Shown here: positions 57,577 to 64,000 of the stretch, in pieces | Numbering within the stretch: position 1 is the first letter of the stretch | How the letters are laid out: each line of letters starts with the position of its first letter | Assembly: GCF_000283155.1 (NCBI RefSeq) | Contig: NW_004454181.1 | Location: forward strand, 21,718,079 to 21,782,078 | Reading direction: 5' to 3' | Source of the DNA: Ceratotherium simum simum | Lineage: Eukaryota > Chordata > Mammalia > Perissodactyla > Rhinocerotidae | Length of the DNA: 64,000 nucleotides | Notes under the pieces: model-generated | What the model was told of the DNA's origin: nothing | The model's input: only the letters and a program-made list of their open reading frames with translations | The model's database searches: none | Made by a program: the position numbers and the translations under genes

Positions 57577-57896
57577 GGGCCGGCCCCGTGGCTTAGCAGT
57601 TAAGTGCGCGCGCTCCGCTACCGGCGGCCCCGGTTCGGATCCCGGGTGCGCACCGATGCACCGCTTGTCCGGCCATGCTGAGGTGGCATCCCACATACAG
57701 CAACTAGAAGGATGTGCAACTATGACATACAACTATTTACTGGGGCTTTGGGGAGAAAAAGTGAAAAAAAGGAGGAAGATTGGCAATAGATGTTAGCTCA
57801 GGCCCGGTCTTCCTCAGCAAAAAGAGAAGGATTGGCATGGATGTTAGCTCAGGGCTGATCTTCCCCACAAAAATAAATAAATAAATAAATGAATTA
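57577..57896 (+). mobile_element. ERE SINE, long-body form, 17-bp TSD
   Basis: GGGCCGGCCCCGTGGCTTAG, the B box GGTTCGGATCCCGG, CCGGCCATGCTGAGGTGGCA, CATACAACTATTTACTGGGG, GGCTTTGGGGAGAAAAAGTG and two GATGTTAGCTCAGG units (one with a change), then an (AAAT)n tail. AAAAAACTAAGCTTTTG is repeated exactly at 57560-57576 and 57897-57913. With an intact promoter box and perfect TSD it looks like one of the youngest EREs here. Confidence 0.98.
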
Positions 57897-58159
57897 AAAA
57901 AACTAAGCTTTTGACAGGCCAGTGATTAACTGACATTGTAATAGAACAAGTCAAGCTATTTCCTTATAAATCTTCTCTATCTACGTTGATGCCTTTGAAG
58001 CATTGTGAAAATAGCATTCTATTTAGTTACTATTCAGACAAAGGGTATATAATTCATGCTAAGCCCTCCCCATCCTTAATGCCATTCTTTTCTCTGTATC
58101 TTGTCAAATTGGTCGATGTCCTGCATTGAACAAATATTGCATGCTTAAAAGACTGCCCT

Positions 58160-58412
58160 GTCAAACTAGTCTACAATGATGAAAAGCGGATCACTGAGTG
58201 CCTGGGACTGGGAGAAGAGTTTAAGGGAAGAGGAGTGGACTGCAAAGGTCTTAAGGATTCTTTTGGGAGTATTGGAAATGTTGTCTATCTTGATGGTAGT
58301 AGTGGTAATTTCATGCATGTATACATCTGTCAAAACTGAATTATCCACTTAAAATGGAAGCAGCACAATGTACATAAATTATACTATAATAAAGTTGATT
58401 AAACAAACTCCC
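58160..58412 (+). mobile_element. L1M/HAL1-type 3' end with polyadenylation signal
   Basis: GGAAATGTTGTCTATCTTGA, ATGTATACATCTGTCAAAAC, CCACTTAAAATGGAAGCAGC and ACTATAATAAAGTTGATTAA match the 3' terminus of older L1/HAL1 elements, including an AATAAA. Confidence 0.82.
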
Positions 58413-58696
58413 TAGATAACTTGTGTACATTACAACACCCTCAGGAGAACTTAATGATCAAGTAGCAACTCTATCTCTTTCCATGTTTTCTGAAGCTTAT
58501 ATTTGCAATTTCTCTAGGTCAAAAAGATAGAGCCAAAAGCCACTTTCGAGACCATCAAGGTACATTCCATTTTAAGTATTTCCACACTTTGGAACAGATT
58601 ATCTAGAATTCATTCGTGTTTGTTTTAGAGCTGGCATTCTAACGTCTGTTTGTAGTATACATCATTGTTTAGAGAACAAACTAGAAGTCCCAGTAT

Positions 58697-58730
58697 CTTT
58701 TTTTAAGCCTCACCCTTTTTTTAAGCCTCA
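58697..58730. repeat. Tandem duplication, 18-bp unit
   Basis: CTTTTTTTAAGCCTCA occurs at 58697 and again at 58715. Confidence 0.9.
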
Positions 58731-59228
58731 TAATTTGTCACCTTATAATTATCCCAAGCTAAAGGCAAATAAAGAAAAAAGGGAGTGGGTACTGAAGGAG
58801 AGAGAATAATTTTTGGAGGCAGACCTATTTAGACTGAAAAAAAACACAATGAACATTTTTTCAAATATAATTACAAAACATATTGCTACAATCTTTTGCA
58901 GCATATAATATAGGATAAAGAAAGCCCTCAGACATCTACAGATCTGTGAAGTCAGTCAGAATAATTGCTACTTTATATTGCAGGTAAGGTCTTCCTGAGT
59001 CTTCAAGGATTAACACATGGAGTTCTTCACCTCCCTCCAAAGTAAATAAAATAGCACACATCGTTTCTTCAAACAAATAATCACATATAACTGAAACACT
59101 AGCACTAGATTGAAATTAGGATTTCAAAAATGGAATTCCAAAAATGGGATTCAAAAATCTCAGCTTGCTATGGGATAGAAAGAAATTGCCTTTTCCCCCT
59201 TTGCAGGATTCTTTATCTCCCGGCATAC

Positions 59229-59252
59229 AAAAAAAAAAAAAAAAAAAAAAAA
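59229..59252. repeat. Poly(A) run, 24 bases
   Basis: An uninterrupted run of 24 A. No LINE or SINE body was recognised directly upstream, so its origin is unclear. Confidence 0.95.
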
Positions 59253-61604
59253 TGGCATAAGGTTTTCCTTGGAAATATTTTTAACCTATTTTTCTTCCCA
59301 TTCTTCGTATCTGTACTATATTGCTATTTGAGCAAAGCCAATAAGTAAGTAACGCTATGTACTTTGTCCTTAGAATTGACTCTAGCATACTAAAATATAA
59401 AAACTAGCTGGCTGGAGTTGATAAAATAGCAGAATACATAGTGACATTCCAAGCCTATGGATTCAGTAGATTCAGCCATGCTGCCACCAAATGCTGAGCC
59501 CACTACAACCATCAAAAGAAAGGCTATTAACTGAATTCCATACTCCACCACATTAAGCTAAAACCAAGAGAAATCAAAAATTGCGACCAACTTTCTGAAA
59601 GTGGTTAATTTGGCATGGGAAAGTAATTCTACTTACGTTGTGCCAGTCAAGTCACTTCGTTTACTTATTCCAAAAATAAGATAAATGATCTACTGAAAAA
59701 TAGCCACGAGTGCTTATGTGAGAATGTGTCCATTTGAGATGAGCACAAATCTTTACTCTTTAAATTGAGAGCACAGTAATTTTGTACCCTTAAAATATAA
59801 TCTAACTTACTTTCCTCACTATTGATTAGTACCATCAAAATTATATTAATTGACCTTCATATAAAGTCTGAATAACAGCATATCTTTCTAAGACCATGAC
59901 TTCCAAGTGAATTTATTTGGAGCATATTTTCATTTTTCTTTCATGCATAAGTAGTTACTGGCTCTCTATTTATTTTTTCAAAAGATAAATTAAAACCAGA
60001 AACTCCTGTTGCATTTTATTTTCCACTGAGTCACAGTCTCTTAGAATGATACATTTTCCTAGGTTAATTATTATATCTTTGGATAATATTCTTTGCAAGA
60101 GGGCAAGGATATGATTGATGAAAATTGGCTTTGTGTACAGAACAGAAGTGAGACTATCTTGGTGGTAAAAAGCTAGTGTAGTTGGTGATTGGGTAGACAT
60201 CAAGATACACAAAGTGTATTTTTCTGAATAGAATGCCCTCAAAAAAATAAGAGCCAGATGCATTTGTAAACTTTTTCTCTATTTCTCTGGTTGATTTTTT
60301 ACTACTTACTTTACTATGGTTTTTCTCTACATTCAGAACTGACTGATATACATAGTAAACCCTTAACATAGTGCCTATATAGAATGTAAATTCAGGATTA
60401 TATGCCTAAGAAACACTTAGTAATTAAACCTAAATACAATTCACCTTAAGTGTTCTTAGTTATTTTCATAGTGTTTTTCCCCTACTCACCCACCGAATCT
60501 CTTCTAGACTACCAATTCTGTTGGTATTACTGAAATGTTTTAGTCTCCAATTGCTTTTGTACTATTGCTTCACTTCATACATCCTCTCATTACCAAATCT
60601 TACTCTTTCCCTGGACTCACTCATCTCTCTGCTAGGCTTATTGTTCTTGCTCATCTGATCACTTTCTGATCTTTTCAACTCTTACTCCTAAACTCCTGAC
60701 AGTAGGCATCTCCTAAGAGTCAATTTTCAGTCATAATTTACCCTGTCCACATTTCCTTCCCATGAAAGCTATTCTGTTCTTAAAACCTCAACCATTATCA
60801 ATGTCCTTCTAGAACTTCAGATGAGAAACCATGAAGTCTTCTTCGGTGTCTTTTTTCCTACCACTCACATGCGGAATTATAAAGTCTCCTCAGTGGGTCC
60901 TTCAAACAGTGTCGAGATCTTGTTCTTTCCAATCCTCCCATCTTATGTACCATAACTCTGTATTATGCTGCCCTCTAAAACTAAAAATATTCTAGAAATT
61001 CTAAAATTTCAGACTTTGAATTGCATCTCTCAGTTTGTGTCTCATGCCTGAATTATCACAAACTTCTTGCCTGACAAAAGCAATAGTGAAAAATATAGGT
61101 AGATCAAAAAGGCATGACCAATCACAGGAGCAAAGTTGACGAGGTAGGTAGAAGGAAGCCACAGTAGTAGTATTTTCTGCAAGACCTCAAGATTTTGAGA
61201 ATAATATCATTGAAAGTTCCATCCCTCTGGTTTCATAAAACAGACTGAATATTTAGTAACAAGTGGGAAAGTCAGACTACTAGAGGAATCCAGGAAGAAT
61301 ATGACAAGGGCTTGGGCAGTAATACTTGATCATCGTGTTTTCATTATCGCTTCATATGATCTCTTTGCCCTACTCAGATTGGTCTCTAATGCTGCCATGC
61401 CAGAATCATTCTAATTCCTCTGCTATGCCCACCTCTTCATTTATGTCACATCTATGTCACCTACCTTCATCTATCCCACCCCCCTTCACATGGAAAAGTC
61501 TTCCTCTCCACTTTTTTTTTTTAATTACAAGCTCAATTCTTATATCTCCTCATGGCTGTGTCAGATCTTAACGTCCAGGATACTTTTGCAGAAGCAATCA
61601 AGCA

Positions 61605-61805
61605 ATGAGGTTGTAAGCTAGAGCTCTGCACTCAGGACGCCTGGGTTCAAACGTTGGCTCCCTTCATGTCCTACAGCATGGTGTTGGGTAAATCACCGGA
61701 CTTCTCTGAGCTTCTGAGTCTTCATCTGCAAAACAGTGATATGAGAAGCCACTCAGCTTGGCACAGAACATGACCTAAGTGCATGGCACCCATTATCATT
61801 GGCTT
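61605..61805 (+). repeat. MIR SINE
   Basis: CGCCTGGGTTCAAACGTTGG, GTTGGGTAAATCACCGGACT, CTGAGTCTTCATCTGCAAAA and CATGGCACCCATTATCATTG show MIR order. Confidence 0.82.
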
Positions 61806-62059
61806 TGTTCTTTTTCTCCCCATCCTTGCTGTGGTTTATTTTTTTTTTCCTTTTATGTCTATGAATTTCTATAATACATCAAAATTTCAAAATATTCTGG
61901 TACTTGTTAATACAAATTTAGGTAGGTTGTGAGTTAACTTTTATACACAGATCTTGCTTTGCCAGCTAGAGTCAAAGTTTTAACAGCAGAAACCACGACC
62001 TCAATTTTTTGTGCCCCACACCCCTAATAATTGTATTATTAGTGTTGATAGTAACAACA

Positions 62060-62215
62060 CTCATCCCGACAATTTATTTACTGACTACTGTTTACACCAA
62101 GCGATGTGCTTATCATTTTTCCTATATTTCATGTAGGCAATCATTATAACACTACAAGGTAGGTGTCACCATCTCCTTTTTAGAGGTAAGGAAACAAAAG
62201 CAGAATGGGTTATAA
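62060..62215 (-). repeat. MIR SINE fragment
   Basis: ATTATAACACTACAAGGTAG, CACCATCTCCTTTTTAGAGG and TAAGGAAACAAAAGCAGAA are the reverse MIR core. Confidence 0.75.
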
Positions 62216-62319
62216 AACAGAGAGCAATGCACAGAACGGGTGCTTGCATGGTTTTAAAAATTAGTTCTATAACCCAGCCCGAGTCAAAGGTGTAATAGCA
62301 TGGTGTAAGATGCATCCCA

Positions 62320-63030
62320 TCACCAAGCATTTGTTAACAGCCTGTTTTGTGATAGACTGTGCCAGGAGCTACAGCTATAAAGACAAGTAGGACACGGTAC
62401 TTGACCTTGAGAGGACTGTGATTTTACTTGGCAAAACAAAAAGTTAACCAAACAACAGTATTTTGATTTTTGTCACATTAGATCCCTGATCGTATAGAAA
62501 CACAGAGGAATAGAGTTTTGAGAGGTAAATGGACATTTATTTACAGAGCAGTCTAGGTAGAAGAAAGAACATGTGCAGAGGTGTGAGAGAGGGTGGAAAG
62601 GGCATAGTATGCTATTTAGGGAAGCACATAAAGATCCCATATGAAACATATGGGGATCACTGGTGATGAGTCTGAGGATGAAAGAAGAAAAAAATGAAGC
62701 ACATCATGTCCCATGCAAAGACATTTGGACTTGCAATAGTGATGGGAAATCACAGAAGAGTTGTGTACGCAGCTAGGGGTGTGGTAGGCATGGATGAAAG
62801 GAGAAGGCATTGGCATGATCAGATTGGATTCTAGAACCAAGCATTTTCAGAAGCCATTTAGAAGACAGGTTGCGAAGAGCAACTTTGGAGTCTGTTGTAT
62901 TCTTCCTCCAGGAGAGAAATGATGATGGCCTGAACCATCATCATTTACAAAATACTGGCAGTGGGAAGAAAGACAATGGGATAGATGAAAGATATTTAGG
63001 AGGTAGAAAGAATGACTGAGATCTTTAATT
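62320..63030 (-). repeat. L2-like LINE fragments, minus strand
   Basis: CAAGCATTTGTTAACAGCCT and GACTGTGCCAGGAGCTACAG are a reverse L2 terminus. Further on, GAACATGTGCAGAGGTGTGA and GAAATGATGATGGCCTGAAC with GATATTTAGGAGGTAGAAAG resemble a more 5' part of L2 or a related old repeat. The two parts may not belong to one insertion. Confidence 0.5.
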
Positions 63031-63259
63031 AATTATGAGTTATGAAGGAGTAATCTAGGAAGAGGACAAATGTTTATCTGGGAATATTCTGCTTTTTTCT
63101 ACAGATTCTGACTAGTTTTGTGACTATTGTGAAAGAAAGTGTTAATAGAAAATAATTCTTGAACAAACCAAGAGAGCCCACTGTGTCATATGATTATCTT
63201 CTCTGTACTTTGCTCTTGGGAACTTTTACGGAATAACTTCAATACTTAAAACAATCACA

Positions 63260-63735
63260 AGGCTTATCCAGGACTCCAGAACAGCATGGCATGGATGGCC
63301 CAGTATGATCTGATCCCTGCCTATATCTCTTGCTCCGTCTTGTGTCTCTCTTCCTCATACTCCACCAAGCTCCAGTTTCATGAGTTTTTGTTTGTTCCTT
63401 AAATTTAGCTTCTCCCTCCACTAGAATGCCTTTTCCTTAGATTCCTTTACTGCTGGCTCTTAACTCAAAGGTCACCTTCTCAAAGAGGCTTTCTGCAACC
63501 ATTTATCTAAACTAGGCCTCTCCCCTCTGCCAACCCATTACCCTCTACAATTTACTTCATAGTTCTTTATCTCTATCTGCAGGTATCTTATTTGATTTCC
63601 CATTGGTTGTCTCCCCTAATTAGAATTTCAACCCCATGAGTATTTTTTTTTTTTTGCCTTGCTTACTGCTGCACCATGAACTCAGTGCCAGGCACACAGT
63701 AAACACTCAATGAATACTGAACGACTGAACTGTTT
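63260..63735 (+). repeat. L2 LINE, 3' half, well preserved
   Basis: Order of landmarks: CATACTCCACCAAGCTCCAG, CTCCACTAGAATGCCTTTTC, AACTCAAAGGTCACCTTCTC, AAAGAGGCTTTCTGCAACCA, TAGAATTTCAACCCCATGAG, CAGTGCCAGGCACACAGTAA and ACTCAATGAATACTGAACGA. This is the longest recognisable L2 in the window; it is non-coding debris. Confidence 0.9.
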
Positions 63736-63834
63736 TAACTGCTAGGAATACAGCTCTAGGCATACTTTACTGGGCATACTTCACAATGGGTTTTCAAATC
63801 CATTAAGCCCCTGATGTAAATTCAACAAGAGTAA

Positions 63835-63925
63835 TTAGGCTCCTTGTATGCATAAGAAAACAGCGACTCAACAAGGTTTCCTGACTTTGTAAAGTCACAT
63901 AACTAGTAATTGCAGGTACAACACA
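63835..63925 (-). repeat. Probable MIR fragment
   Basis: ATGCATAAGAAAACAGCGAC and GTAAAGTCACATAACTAGTA resemble the reverse MIR core. Confidence 0.5.
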
Positions 63926-64000
63926 AAGAACTTAATTTTCCATATGATTGATCATCATTAAAAAAGTACAGACAGTGTTTTTATAAAATTTACTATCAAA

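Larger units (their letters stand above)
58413..61604. other. Long intergenic stretch; small local repeats only
   Basis: Contains an 18-bp tandem duplication (58697-58730), a threefold 13-14-bp repeat (59119-59158, variants of GGATTTCAAAAAT) and a 24-base poly(A) at 59229-59252. No gene or named interspersed repeat was recognised. Confidence 0.5.

Overview
The window is a gene-free stretch of mammalian nuclear DNA, almost certainly from a perissodactyl (horse, rhinoceros or tapir lineage). The evidence is sixteen copies of the tRNA-derived SINE known as the equine repetitive element (ERE), on both strands. They share a conserved head with a Pol III B box (GGTTCGGATCC), a body ending in GATGTTAGCTCAGG or CTGGGGCTTTGGGGAG, and an A-rich tail. 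Several have clean target-site duplications (TSDs). Genus cannot be decided from sequence alone. I found no exon, tRNA, rRNA, CpG-island promoter, CRISPR or prokaryotic feature. Open frames of 60-126 codons are chance openings or lie inside repeats.

Layout. 1-26 kb: AT-rich intergenic sequence with EREs, old MIR and L2 fragments, DNA-transposon relics and 5'-truncated L1 pieces. 26.9-28.6 kb: a minus-strand L1 ORF2/3' fragment, followed by an ERE with a 15-bp TSD. 30.7-31.1 kb: a MaLR-type LTR lodged in a polypyrimidine tract. 34.1-34.7 kb: a MIR split by an ERE. 35.7-42.6 kb: the largest element, a plus-strand half-L1/L1 composite. It has a 5' UTR with a tandem duplication of about 412 bp, a decayed ORF1 whose C-terminal domain is still open, a dead ORF2 with a readable FADD motif, and a 3' UTR with poly(A). 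Four EREs sit inside it, one nested within another and containing a 155-base assembly gap. 44.8-46.8 kb: a second plus-strand L1 3' part carrying an ERE. 47-49.9 kb: L2 and MIR. 52.9-56.3 kb: a nested stack in which a minus-strand L1 is broken by an LTR-like element (itself holding an ERE) and by a solo LTR. A related solo LTR lies just upstream, and both solo LTRs have perfect 4-bp TSDs. 56.5-64 kb: more L1, ERE, MIR and L2 remnants, ending in a well-preserved L2 3' half.

No genes act together here. What the window records is a history of insertions: MIR, L2 and hAT relics first, then L1 and LTR elements, then EREs, the youngest of which are nested and have near-perfect TSDs. I did not find an undescribed biological system. 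The points most worth checking are the nested LTR/L1/ERE stack, the half-L1/L1 composite, the gap inside a nested ERE, and a few small tandem duplications. Repeat family names come from recalled consensus patterns, not a database search.
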